Positions 15,078 to 23,081 of a stretch of DNA of 27,111 bases are shown piece after piece. Below the pieces are notes generated by a model that made no database searches, was not told where the DNA came from, and saw only the letters and a list, made by a program, of their open reading frames with translations. The DNA comes from JAISGQ01 sp045534445 (GTDB lineage Bacteria; Bacillota; Clostridia; Oscillospirales; Acutalibacteraceae). The stretch lies in NCBI GenBank assembly GCA_045534445.1, contig JAZSJQ010000079.1:1-27111 (forward strand). The letters are read 5' to 3'. The number at the start of each line of letters is the position of its first letter. The first letter of the stretch is position 1. The position numbers were made by a program, and so were the translations under genes.

Positions 15078-16622
15078 CTAATCCACAAGGCGTCTGAGCA
15101 GTTCCTTCGTGTCGCCGTCCGCAACAAGGTAATGCTGCTCGGGTCTTATCTTCACCCGTTCTGACGGAGGCGCATCGGAAATTATCGCACGGCTGCGTGC
15201 GTGTACCTGCATATGCTCGGCTGAGCCGTATTTTACTATCAGAAGTGAGCCCACACCCGGTATCTGAGCTTCGTCAGGGTCTGATACCGCCCATGCAAAA
15301 CGGCAGTTTTCATACTTTTTGTCTGCAAGCATCGCTTCGTAAAGCTCTCTGACCGCTCCGTCATATGCCCCCGTCTGCTTGGATTCAAACAGAAGCAGCA
15401 TGGGGTCTATCCTTGCGCCGAGATAGAGAACATCAAACTTGCATCTTGCAAAGAAATTACTGAATTTTGAGCCCTTTTCCGCACTTTCCTTCACGGAAGC
15501 CTCCGTATTCTGAATGGAAGTCTCCGTTGCAAGATACGCAATGCTTCTTGCGCTGTCGCCCTTGCAGGCATCGGCAAGAGTTTCCCGTATCATTTGCGAA
15601 TCCTCGCTGTGCTCACCGAGACTTATCTCTCTGACAAGCTCCTCAGCACTGCTGAAGGTAATAGAAGGGAACAGCTCCGCAGGATTTATGTTCAGACCGC
15701 TCTTGCCTGCATAGGCATCGAGGTCCGGAGTGTAAAAATACACCGGCTTGCCCATAAGACTTGCCTCCGCGGAAACGCCCGAATAATCGGTAACGATTAT
15801 ATCTGCCGCTCTTATTGCCTCCTGAATGGTCATTTCAGTATCGACAACAACCCTGTCGTCATTTATGACAGTATTTCTGTCCTTGGGATGAAGCTTAACC
15901 ACAAGTGTGGTGTTTTCATAGTCAAAGGCAGAAATCAGCTCGCCGCAAGGCACCGCAGTCTTTTTTCTCATTGTAGGAGCATATACGACGATCTTCTTGC
16001 CGCAGGTTGAGGGATGCAGCTTCCAGAGCTTGAAGCGGTCCTTTTCCCCGTCGGTATCAAGAAGCTCGTCTGTCACGGGAAGTCCCAGAGACAGCACCTT
16101 GCTGTTTTCAGTGCTGAGCGCCTCGGAGAACATTTCACGGACATAATCACTGCCGACTATAACATAATCATAGCCCTCGTGCAGTCTGACTCCCTCGGCA
16201 ACCTCCGGGGCAATGCCGTTCTCCGAGCCTACTATCTGCCAGCCGAATTTCTTGAAGGGTGCCATGGAGTGCCATATCTGTATTATGCGAAGCTCTTCCC
16301 TGTGCCTGAGTATGCTAAGCTCAGCCGTTCCGCTTTCGGTTATGCACACCTTTGAGCCTGCAAGCAGGCGCATTCTGTCCAGCATAAGAAAGGGATGACT
16401 GAAGCCGTAGCGTCCGCTTTTATCCTTTTTGCAGGAAAAGCGAAGCTCGGTATTGGGCGAGCGTTTTCTTATCTCCTCTGCTATAAGCAGGAAATTTTCT
16501 CCTGCGCTGTCTGCCCGTCGGCTTATGAAAAGCACTCTGTCACGGGGTCTTGTAAGCAGCTTCATCACTGCGTATATGAAGCGCATTATGCTTCTAAGCA
16601 GAAACAGTGCGAACTTTTTCAT
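15078..16622 (-). CDS. CDP-glycerol:glycerophosphotransferase family protein with extra C-terminal half-module
   Basis: This 514-aa enzyme is of the TagB/TagF type, which transfers glycerol-phosphate (or related polyol-phosphate) from CDP-activated donors in teichoic-acid synthesis. An N-terminal amphipathic or hydrophobic stretch (3-22) probably associates with the membrane. The core runs from about 28 to 370: IIQIWHSMAPFKKFG with the likely catalytic His118, VVYAPTMRKK (212-221), VVKLHPKDR (241-249) and VTDYSGVSAEASLMGKPVYFY (277-297). Residues about 390-485 look like a second copy of the N-terminal subdomain of this family (FDVLYLGARIDPMLLLFES, LYEAMLADKKYENCRFAWAV, VKYGSAEHMQVHARSRAIISDA), which stops before the His motif. 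The ATG overlaps the upstream lgt-like stop by 4 bp. Confidence 0.85.
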   Translation of the reverse strand: MKKFALFLLRSIMRFIYAVMKLLTRPRDRVLFISRRADSAGENFLLIAEEIRKRSPNTELRFSCKKDKSGRYGFSHPFLMLDRMRLLAGSKVCITESGTAELSILRHREELRIIQIWHSMAPFKKFGWQIVGSENGIAPEVAEGVRLHEGYDYVIVGSDYVREMFSEALSTENSKVLSLGLPVTDELLDTDGEKDRFKLWKLHPSTCGKKIVVYAPTMRKKTAVPCGELISAFDYENTTLVVKLHPKDRNTVINDDRVVVDTEMTIQEAIRAADIIVTDYSGVSAEASLMGKPVYFYTPDLDAYAGKSGLNINPAELFPSITFSSAEELVREISLGEHSEDSQMIRETLADACKGDSARSIAYLATETSIQNTEASVKESAEKGSKFSNFFARCKFDVLYLGARIDPMLLLFESKQTGAYDGAVRELYEAMLADKKYENCRFAWAVSDPDEAQIPGVGSLLIVKYGSAEHMQVHARSRAIISDAPPSERVKIRPEQHYLVADGDTKELLRRLVD

Positions 16623-17710
16623 GATGCATTTCTCTTTTCTCTGGCATCAAAGAAACTCAAACCTTTAATCTTTTCGTACCAGTAACGGGGATTGAGCCAA
16701 GGAATGGCAGGTCTTGCATGACGATCCTTCGTCTGTCTGTATATAAGCCAGAGTCCCATGATTATGAGTATCAGTGCTCCCTGAGCTATCATTACAAATA
16801 TAAATCTTTCTTCCTTGAAGGGAAGCCTTATCTCCTGTGAAAATACCATGCAGAAACCAAAGGCGGAGAGCACAACGGCAAACACGGTGTATACGCCTAT
16901 CCCGCGCCAGTATGCAAATCTCAGTATAAGGACGCTGAGAGCTATTGCTGCCACCACTGCGCTTATCGCCATGGAAATCATAACAAAATGCAGTCTTGAG
17001 CTGAGTGTCGAATTCCAGTAAAGAGCATCGGAACGTATGGATTCAAAGAAACACTGGCTGAGACCGTAGAGGAACATGAACATGAGAGTTATATCGCCTC
17101 TGCGGCAGGGGAATTTATAGAAATGATATCTTGCAAGAAACATTGCAGTAAGCAATATGAACATCAGAAAAGCAAAAACAGCTTCAAAGAAATATACATT
17201 CAGTAGCCATTCCTCGCCTGCAGAGTCCCATGTGGAGAAAGGCGCTCTCTGAAGCCATTTCGCAGACACTGCACTGCCGCGGTCTGTGGTCGAAAACTGG
17301 GAGGCAAGTCTGCCGATGCATATTCCTATGGCAAGCCCCGGAACACAGGCGTCCGAAAGCCGAAGAATATTTATATTCAGCAGCAGGCAGACAAGAACCA
17401 TCACCAGCACACCGACACCCAGCGCACCGTAAAGTCCGAACCCGCCTTCGAGATAGGTATCGATACGGGTAAGCTGATTGATATCAACGTGTCTGTCCGC
17501 GCCGTGCCAGCAGTAAAACGCTCTGGCACCCATAATGCCGAGGGGAAGTGCAGGTACAGCAACGAAAAGGACATCATTTATCCGCTCGTGCTGAAACGCC
17601 CTAAGGAACATTGATGTGATCACGCCTGCAAGAAGCGCTGCTGCCATGGTTATTCCGTACCAGTATATGGAGTAATCCTCATAAAAGGCGGCAACAAGAT
17701 CATTGCCCAT
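16619..17710 (-). CDS. Divergent prolipoprotein diacylglyceryl transferase (Lgt) homologue
   Basis: This 363-aa polytopic membrane protein aligns by eye with Lgt. SIYWYG lies near the N-terminus, GARAFYCWHG in the early loop and GGFGLYGALGVGV in the middle. IGRLASQFSTTDRG occupies the place of the GRxGNFxNxE signature and YGLSQCFFESIRSD the place of YGxFRxxxEFxR. The signature Asn and the first Arg of the last motif are replaced (Ser/Gln and Gln). Lgt adds the diacylglyceryl group to lipobox cysteines; with these substitutions, activity is doubtful and it may be a paralogue with another role. The last 100 residues add further helices and a basic tail. AGGAGGTG lies 5 nt before the ATG. It sits between a NAGPA-domain gene (11-bp gap) and a glycerophosphotransferase (4-bp overlap). 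Confidence 0.75.
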   Translation of the reverse strand: MGNDLVAAFYEDYSIYWYGITMAAALLAGVITSMFLRAFQHERINDVLFVAVPALPLGIMGARAFYCWHGADRHVDINQLTRIDTYLEGGFGLYGALGVGVLVMVLVCLLLNINILRLSDACVPGLAIGICIGRLASQFSTTDRGSAVSAKWLQRAPFSTWDSAGEEWLLNVYFFEAVFAFLMFILLTAMFLARYHFYKFPCRRGDITLMFMFLYGLSQCFFESIRSDALYWNSTLSSRLHFVMISMAISAVVAAIALSVLILRFAYWRGIGVYTVFAVVLSAFGFCMVFSQEIRLPFKEERFIFVMIAQGALILIIMGLWLIYRQTKDRHARPAIPWLNPRYWYEKIKGLSFFDAREKRNAS

Positions 17711-17721
17711 ATCTTCACCTC

Positions 17722-19080
17722 CTATATCTCATCTTCATCGGGCATCGCCGATGCAAAATACACTATGTCGCTTACAAGTCTCTCTCCTGAATTGGAAACG
17801 GTATTGTAGACCTTTCCCTGGTAAACCATGCAGGCGCTCTGTCCTCCATCGAGATTGTATGCGTTTATACAGCCCTGTTCATAAAAAAGCCTTGCAAACT
17901 GACTTGTGGTAAGTCCTCCGGACTCTTTTGTGCGTCCGTCTACAACTATCAGCAGATACTCAAGCTCTCCTATCTGACCGATTCCCGTTCTCGGATTCCG
18001 TCCGTAGTGCATTGCAGCTATCTTGTCCTTTGCCATGCTTTTGTACTGACACAGCACTCCGTCTCGAACCAGTACAGGTCCGAAGAAAAGGGAATTGTAT
18101 ATCGTATTGGAATCAAGGAAGCCTGAATTGATGGCTTGAGTTGAAGTCATAAAGTGGAAGTTGCCGTCGGAATCAATGAACAGTGTCTCTTTTCCGGATT
18201 TCTTCCTGCGGTAATATGTTCCCTGCCTGACAATAACTCCGCTGCTTCTGAGAGTAAAAAAGTCACCGTTTACGGCTACTATTGCATTCATTCGCTTAGC
18301 CTGAACACTGGGTCTTGAGCGGTTGTGGTAACCCGTTTTTGACACCGAAGTACGAAGCTGCGTGGGGTGCGCCACCTTTACCTTGGCATAGCTTGCAACG
18401 TATCTCTTGCCATCCATTCTCTTTTTGACCTTCCATACATCAACTGTTATGGACGGGTCTTCATATACCGAATGGGTTATTCCGTTTTTGTCCTTGTATT
18501 TATAAGTGTTTGCTTTTGAATATGGTACGCCCGGAGTATCCGTAACAGGGAGAAGGAACAGTTTCGGCATTCCCTGAACGTCATTTACGATATTCTGAGT
18601 AACCAACCCAACACCGGATTCAATATCGCCTGCGGCATTTCTCTGAGCAACAATATTGTCTTCCTTTACCACTGTGCCCGCGGAGGGTACCGCAAACGCC
18701 GCAGCAGCGCACATAGCCGCAAAAACACAGAGCAGCACAAAGGTAAGTACGGGATTGCTGAGAATCATCCATGAAACGGTGCGTTTCTTTTTGTGGTTTG
18801 CACCTTCCGCCCAGCCTCTGTCCTCAAGCTCGCCCAGATCACTGTTATCCTCTTTCCCTGCGTCCTCGTCCGTCAGGAGTATGCCCTCGGCTTCAGTTTC
18901 AGGCTCATCGGTCTTATTTTCGTCCGTTTCCTCATCCATCTGCTGTACAGCCTCGTTTTCCGGAGATTCACCTGCATCGGAACGGGACTCTTCGGCTGTA
19001 TTCTCCGATGGATCGGCAGTTGTTTTCAGATCGTCAGGAATACCTTCTTCAAGAATGCTTTCCATAGTTTTATCTTCCAT
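17722..19080 (-). CDS. Membrane-anchored phosphodiester glycosidase (NAGPA) domain protein
   Basis: This 452-aa protein has an acidic, Glu/Asp-rich cytoplasmic N-terminus of about 95 residues. A basic KKKR stop-transfer flank and one transmembrane helix (about 109-131) follow, then a large extracellular part. The C-terminal half carries NAGPA (DUF2233) motifs: AIVAVNGDFF, GVLVRDG-like strands, RTGIGQIGELEYLLIVVDGR and INAYNLDGGQSACMVYQG. Domain members hydrolyse the phosphodiester-linked sugar in lysosomal targeting; in bacteria they occur as exopolysaccharide- or wall-associated proteins such as YngK-like and spore proteins. The start is the ATG at 19080 preceded by AAAGGAGGAG; an upstream in-frame ATG at 19104 has no ribosome binding site. 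The neighbouring teichoic-acid-type transferase fits a role on glycerophosphate polymers, which is inference. Confidence 0.85.
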   Translation of the reverse strand: MEDKTMESILEEGIPDDLKTTADPSENTAEESRSDAGESPENEAVQQMDEETDENKTDEPETEAEGILLTDEDAGKEDNSDLGELEDRGWAEGANHKKKRTVSWMILSNPVLTFVLLCVFAAMCAAAAFAVPSAGTVVKEDNIVAQRNAAGDIESGVGLVTQNIVNDVQGMPKLFLLPVTDTPGVPYSKANTYKYKDKNGITHSVYEDPSITVDVWKVKKRMDGKRYVASYAKVKVAHPTQLRTSVSKTGYHNRSRPSVQAKRMNAIVAVNGDFFTLRSSGVIVRQGTYYRRKKSGKETLFIDSDGNFHFMTSTQAINSGFLDSNTIYNSLFFGPVLVRDGVLCQYKSMAKDKIAAMHYGRNPRTGIGQIGELEYLLIVVDGRTKESGGLTTSQFARLFYEQGCINAYNLDGGQSACMVYQGKVYNTVSNSGERLVSDIVYFASAMPDEDEI

Positions 19081-19093
19081 CCCGACTCCTCCT

Positions 19094-19684
19094 TTACACT
19101 GCATAGCCTATCAATGCAGAATAAAGCTCGTCACTGATAACCATGCGCCATTCGCCCTTGCTGTATATAAGCTCAACGGCAAAAATCCCCGTTGTTGTCA
19201 TCTCTTCATTATCTGTCAGGAGTTTGCCCAGTTCATCCGATGTAACCGCAAGTATTGCCTCCTCGGTATCCACCTTTTCTCCCACATACTGCATATGCCG
19301 TATGGTATCCTTGACATTTACCGCAAGCGGATCGTATACCTTTCTGAGATCGAGACTCCTTACTTTTACCGTCATTACCGCTGTCTTACCATTTATCTGC
19401 GGATACATAACTATTTCATACTCACGCTGTGCATTCAGTTCTCTGTAAAACACCTGCATCAGCGGATCTTCAATTCTCTCGCTTCCTGTCATTCCCAGCG
19501 TAACGTAATTGTAGACAAGCTCGTCTGCTTCTGCATATTCCTCATTTTCAAGATGCTCAAAAAAGCTTTCCACCGACAGAGTCGGATCGGGAAGCTCGGT
19601 AAGGCTTATCGCTTCTCCTGTGCAGCCGCACAGCATAAGAAGCACTGCCGACAGCAATATCATTACAACAGATCGGATCTTCAA
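19094..19684 (-). CDS. Hypothetical lipoprotein
   Basis: This 196-aa exported protein has a signal peptide (K and R at the N-terminus, hydrophobic 6-18) ending in the lipobox LCGC, with Cys21 the predicted lipidated residue. The mature part starts with a helical region (SVESFFEHLENEEYAEADELVYNYV) typical of DUF4878/NTF2-like lipoproteins, and has a Thr-Gly-Val-Leu-type strand end. I cannot name the family. The start is TTG at 19684 with GGGGGTG just upstream; starting at the next ATG (codon 8) would remove the positive charges of the signal peptide. It is first in the four-gene envelope operon, read from the promoter at 19722-19750, and 13 bp before the NAGPA gene. Confidence 0.8.
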   Translation of the reverse strand: MKIRSVVMILLSAVLLMLCGCTGEAISLTELPDPTLSVESFFEHLENEEYAEADELVYNYVTLGMTGSERIEDPLMQVFYRELNAQREYEIVMYPQINGKTAVMTVKVRSLDLRKVYDPLAVNVKDTIRHMQYVGEKVDTEEAILAVTSDELGKLLTDNEEMTTTGIFAVELIYSKGEWRMVISDELYSALIGYAV

Positions 19685-19721
19685 TCTGCCACCCCCGTAA
19701 AATTCCAGACATTATTATGTT

Positions 19722-19750
19722 ATTTTATTACTATCAGCTCTTTTTGTCAA
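19722..19750 (-). promoter_or_regulatory. Sigma-A promoter of the envelope operon
   Basis: On the minus strand, a perfect -35 TTGACA (19750-19745), a 17-bp spacer and TAAAAT (19727-19722), about 40 bp before the TTG start of the lipoprotein. It is back to back with the plus-strand promoter at 19797-19825. Confidence 0.83.
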
Positions 19751-19796
19751 TCCACATCACCTCTGAGTATTTTGCTCCCGTATACCTCTTTGTTTA

Positions 19797-19825
19797 TTGC
19801 AAAAGCTATACAGTACTGATATAAT
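19797..19825 (+). promoter_or_regulatory. Sigma-A promoter of the yitT-like/DUF362 operon
   Basis: TTGCAA (19797-19802), 17-bp spacer, perfect TATAAT (19820-19825), 27 bp before the ATG at 19853. The ribosome binding site is AAGGAGAGAG. Confidence 0.82.
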
Positions 19826-19852
19826 CATAAAAAAGCACAAGGAGAGAGAGTC

Positions 19853-20713
19853 ATGAGCCGCAGACGTGAAAAAGCATCTGTCTTTGCTGAATTTCTCATA
19901 CTGACCTTTGCCGCACTTCTTGCCGCAGGCGGTATCTATTTCTTCAGATTCCCCAATAACTTTACCTTCGGAGGGGTTGCAGGTCTGGCGGTCGTATTAA
20001 GCAATATTTTCAATTTCTCCGCCGCCTTTTTCAACACCGCAATAAATGCTCTGCTTCTTGTTGTGGGCTTTATTTTCCTCGGCAGAGGCTTCGGACTTAA
20101 AACCGTATATGTTACTGTTCTGTCCTCTGCGGCAGTATATCTTCTCGAGCTTTTTGTCCCCATGACAGAGCCTCTGACAGATCAGCTCATGCTTGAATTT
20201 GTCTATGCCATCGGCCTGCCCTCCGCAGGGTCTGCGATACTCTTTGTCTGCGGTGCCTCCAGCGGCGGCACTGATATAATCGCCATGATACTCAAGAAGT
20301 ATTTCAACACGAATATCGGCACTTCTCTGCTTATTGCCGACCTTTTCGTATGTGTCAGCGCATTTTTCGTTTTCGGTATCACCACGGGACTTTACTCCCT
20401 TTGCGGACTTCTTATGAAGTCTCTTGTCATTGACCGTCTCATTGAAAGCATCAATCTCAGAAAGTATTTCACGGTGATCACCACCGACCCTGAGCCCATA
20501 TGCGAATTCATCCACGATACTCTTCATCGTGCCGCGACCGTCTATAATGCTCAGGGTTCCTACACCCATCAGGACAGAGTGGTAATCCTTACCGTTATGT
20601 CCAGAAAAGAGGGCGCTCTTCTTCGCCGTTACATTGAGAAAAATCAGCCTTACGCCTTTCTCATGGTCACAAACAGCAGTGAGATAGTCGGCAATGGCTT
20701 CAAATCATTTTAA
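19853..20713 (+). CDS. YitT family membrane protein (DUF161 + DUF2179)
   Basis: This 286-aa protein has about five hydrophobic segments in residues 12-205 and a soluble C-terminal domain. Family motifs include GGVAGLAVVLSNIF, LGRGFGLKTVYVT and CGASSGGTDIIAMILKKYFN. The DUF2179 tail carries HRAATVYNAQGSYTHQDRVVILTVMSRKE and ends in ITSS-like VTNSSEIVGNGFKS. The transport or signalling function of YitT proteins is not established. AAGGAG precedes the ATG. The DUF362 gene follows 21 bp downstream and is probably co-transcribed. Confidence 0.9.
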   Translation: MSRRREKASVFAEFLILTFAALLAAGGIYFFRFPNNFTFGGVAGLAVVLSNIFNFSAAFFNTAINALLLVVGFIFLGRGFGLKTVYVTVLSSAAVYLLELFVPMTEPLTDQLMLEFVYAIGLPSAGSAILFVCGASSGGTDIIAMILKKYFNTNIGTSLLIADLFVCVSAFFVFGITTGLYSLCGLLMKSLVIDRLIESINLRKYFTVITTDPEPICEFIHDTLHRAATVYNAQGSYTHQDRVVILTVMSRKEGALLRRYIEKNQPYAFLMVTNSSEIVGNGFKSF

Positions 20714-20734
20714 ATGTTCTAAGGAGTAAGATAT

Positions 20735-21889
20735 ATGTCTGTCGTATCAGTCGTAAAATGCGAAAGCTATGATGAAAGCGAGGTCAGAAACGCTCTTGAC
20801 GAGCTTCTCTCTGCCATCGGAGGTCTTTCCTGGGTAAAAGAAGGCATGGTCATTGCCATAAAATGCAATCTCGTCAGCATGATGAAGCCCGAACAGGCGG
20901 CAACCACCCACCCTGCCCTTGTAACCGAGCTTTGCCGCAAACTTGCTGAAATGGGTGCAAAACCTATAATCGGAGACAGTCCCGGAGGACTCTACAACAA
21001 CGCTTTTTTAAGCGGCATCTATAAAGCAACGGGTATGCATCAGTGTGAGGCTGTCGGCGCCTCCCTCAACCGCGATTTCAGCGTTAAGCAAGCTGATTTT
21101 CCCGAGGGTGTCAAGGCAAAGACCTTCTCTTACACAGGCTGGCTTGACAGCTGTGATGCAATCATCAACTTCTGTAAGCTCAAAAGCCACGGCATGATGG
21201 GAATGAGCGCATCGGCAAAGAATATGTTCGGTACTGTCCCCGGTGTCACAAAGCCCGAATATCACTACCGCTTCCCTAACGCCGCGGATTTTTCCGATAT
21301 GCTCATAGACCTTAACGAGTATTTCAAACCCCGTCTCTGTATCGTCGATGCTGTTGAGGGTATGGAGGGCAACGGTCCGACTCAGGGCGTACCGAGGAAG
21401 ATAGGTGCGCTTTTAGCCTCCTCCGACCCCTATGACCTTGACCTTGTCTGCGCAAAAATAATCGGTCTCGACAGAAGCAGTGTCCCTCTCCTCGAAGCTG
21501 CCGCACGGCGCGGACTTTCCGCAGAATCCGCAGAAGAAGTCGAAATCATTGGCGAGCTTGACCCCTTACTTATTTCTGATTTTGACAATATGAAAGCAAT
21601 GACAAACATAGAATTTGCACCCAAAAGCTTCGGTATCTTCAACGGTCTTGTAGGCTGGGTGGAAAAGACCTGCCTCGTCTCAAAGCCTGCCGTCAGAAAA
21701 AAGGAATGCATCGGCTGCAAGCAATGTGAGCAGATCTGCCCCGCAAAGGCAATCGTCATGAAGAACAAGCTTCCCGTGATCGACCGCAAGGCTTGTATTC
21801 GCTGCTTCTGCTGTCAGGAATTCTGTCCTAAGGGCGCAATGAAGGTTCACAGAACGGTCATTGCAAAGATGATCAACGGAAAGAACTGA
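20735..21889 (+). CDS. DUF362 domain protein with two [4Fe-4S] ferredoxin motifs
   Basis: This 384-aa cytoplasmic protein has an N-terminal DUF362 domain at about 20-240. It carries IAIKCNLVSMMKPEQAATTHPALV, GDSPGG, INFCKLKSHGMMGMSASAKNMFGTVPG and VDAVEGMEGNGPTQG. The C-terminus is an 8Fe ferredoxin module: CIGCKQCEQICP and CIRCFCCQEFCP, each a CxxCxxCxxxCP cluster motif. The biochemical role of the family is not defined, but the iron-sulfur module implies a redox or electron-transfer function. AAGGAG lies upstream of the ATG. It is second in an operon with the yitT-like gene and ends before the hairpin at 21902. Confidence 0.92.
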   Translation: MSVVSVVKCESYDESEVRNALDELLSAIGGLSWVKEGMVIAIKCNLVSMMKPEQAATTHPALVTELCRKLAEMGAKPIIGDSPGGLYNNAFLSGIYKATGMHQCEAVGASLNRDFSVKQADFPEGVKAKTFSYTGWLDSCDAIINFCKLKSHGMMGMSASAKNMFGTVPGVTKPEYHYRFPNAADFSDMLIDLNEYFKPRLCIVDAVEGMEGNGPTQGVPRKIGALLASSDPYDLDLVCAKIIGLDRSSVPLLEAAARRGLSAESAEEVEIIGELDPLLISDFDNMKAMTNIEFAPKSFGIFNGLVGWVEKTCLVSKPAVRKKECIGCKQCEQICPAKAIVMKNKLPVIDRKACIRCFCCQEFCPKGAMKVHRTVIAKMINGKN

Positions 21890-21901
21890 TTTATATATGA
21901 G

Positions 21902-21929
21902 AAAGCCTCTGCCGATTGGCAGAGGCTTT
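21902..21929. terminator. Terminator hairpin between convergent genes
   Basis: AAAGCCTCTGCC (21902-21913) pairs perfectly with GGCAGAGGCTTT (21918-21929) around GATT, followed by AATTTTCAATT on the plus strand. It lies 12 bp after the DUF362 stop and 32 bp from the convergent gene's stop, so it probably works in both directions. Confidence 0.88.
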
Positions 21930-21961
21930 AATTTTCAATTATTCAGTTTTTCAAAAGCCGA

Positions 21962-23005
21962 TCACCAGCCGAAGCCCCAATCGAAGCTGTCAGCACCTTC
22001 GCTGTAATCACCGAAGCCCCAGTCAAAGGAATCGGTCATGCCCTCGTAGTCGCCTTCCTCCATTTTCTCGAAGTACTGCCACCACTCATACATATCGGCA
22101 AGGAATTCCTCAGCTTCGGTGCCGTCAATCTCGGTTGCTATATCTTCACCGAGACCTGCAAAATAGTCTTGGATATACTGGCTGGGGTCAATGCCGCCGT
22201 CGCCGCCGAGAATGCCCTCAAGATAGTCCTCGTAGTTGATGGAGCCGTTTGAGAACTGATCGTAAAGTTCAAGCAGATCCTCGGGGCTGTCAAGCTCGGG
22301 AAGATATCCGCTGATGTCACCCCAATCGGCTATTTCGCCGCCCCAGAGTCCTTCCCAGAGATCATTGAGATCCATCTTTATGTACTGGGGGAATCTGTCA
22401 AGGTATGCGGCACTGATCTCTTCGCTTGTCAGAGAATGGGAATCACTGATCCTGTAGAGCAGAATACCCGAAAGATCAGAGGGGCTCGCGGTAACCGCGC
22501 AATCTTCGCCGAAAAGCTCATTTCCTACATTCAAAGCAAGCATGAGCTGCTCACCGTCGCGGCTGTACTCAACTCCGAACTTATCATCTTCGCCCTTCTT
22601 GAAAACAAGCTTGCTCTTGTCGGCAGTAACTGTATAGGTCTTGCCGTTGACATCTGCTGTCTCGTTGCCCATGAAGGAAACATAGCCCGCATTCTCACTG
22701 CCGGTATCATATATCCATGTACCGGTAAGGTCAGCCATTATCTCCTTTGATACCTTGTCTTTGAAATACATATAGCCGAAGAATACAACAGCAGCCGCAA
22801 GCAGCACTATGACAGCTATCATGATTATTGTTCCCACGGGAACCTTCTTCTTTGCCTTCTTCTCAGGCTCGGGCTTTTTTGTTTCCGGTGCCTTATAGGG
22901 AGGCGGTGTGAAGCCGCTGTTTACAGCAAGCTTCTCATTGTCCTTGTTCTGCACAGAAAGTGCGGTTTCATTGGATACTTTGTAAATGCTTTCGTTGTTA
23001 TTCAT
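21962..23005 (-). CDS. Hypothetical single-pass membrane protein with acidic C-terminus
   Basis: This 347-aa protein of no family I can name has a cytoplasmic N-terminus (1-54) rich in Pro, Lys and Glu (TPPPYKAPETKKPEPEKKAKKK). One transmembrane helix follows (about 56-80), then an extracellular part. Residues about 90-185 contain LTGTWIYDTG, VNGKTYTVTADKSKLVF and YSRDGEQLMLAL, a beta-rich layout like small lipocalin-type or DUF5640-type domains. The C-terminal 150 residues are very acidic and aromatic, with many Asp/Glu/Tyr/Trp, and end in two copies of DSFDWGFG (starting near 326 and 338). GGAGGG lies 6 nt before the ATG. Monocistronic by its own promoter at 23038-23066 and the terminator at 21902. 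Confidence 0.8.
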   Translation of the reverse strand: MNNNESIYKVSNETALSVQNKDNEKLAVNSGFTPPPYKAPETKKPEPEKKAKKKVPVGTIIMIAVIVLLAAAVVFFGYMYFKDKVSKEIMADLTGTWIYDTGSENAGYVSFMGNETADVNGKTYTVTADKSKLVFKKGEDDKFGVEYSRDGEQLMLALNVGNELFGEDCAVTASPSDLSGILLYRISDSHSLTSEEISAAYLDRFPQYIKMDLNDLWEGLWGGEIADWGDISGYLPELDSPEDLLELYDQFSNGSINYEDYLEGILGGDGGIDPSQYIQDYFAGLGEDIATEIDGTEAEEFLADMYEWWQYFEKMEEGDYEGMTDSFDWGFGDYSEGADSFDWGFGW

Positions 23006-23037
23006 TATTATCCCTCCAGATACATTTTCTTACTGTA

Positions 23038-23066
23038 AGTATAGCACATTTACATGAGTTTTGCAA
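23038..23066 (-). promoter_or_regulatory. Sigma-A promoter of the 21962-23005 gene
   Basis: On the minus strand, TTGCAA (23066-23061), 17-bp spacer, TATACT (23043-23038), about 30 bp before the ATG at 23005. It lies just past the hairpin at 23086-23127, so this gene does not depend on upstream transcription. Confidence 0.8.
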
Positions 23067-23081
23067 TAGTCTTCACTTTTT

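Noticed and set aside
18656..19819. 387-codon plus-strand frame opposite the NAGPA and lipoprotein genes
   Set aside because: Ser/Arg-rich shadow that crosses two real genes and the divergent promoter region.
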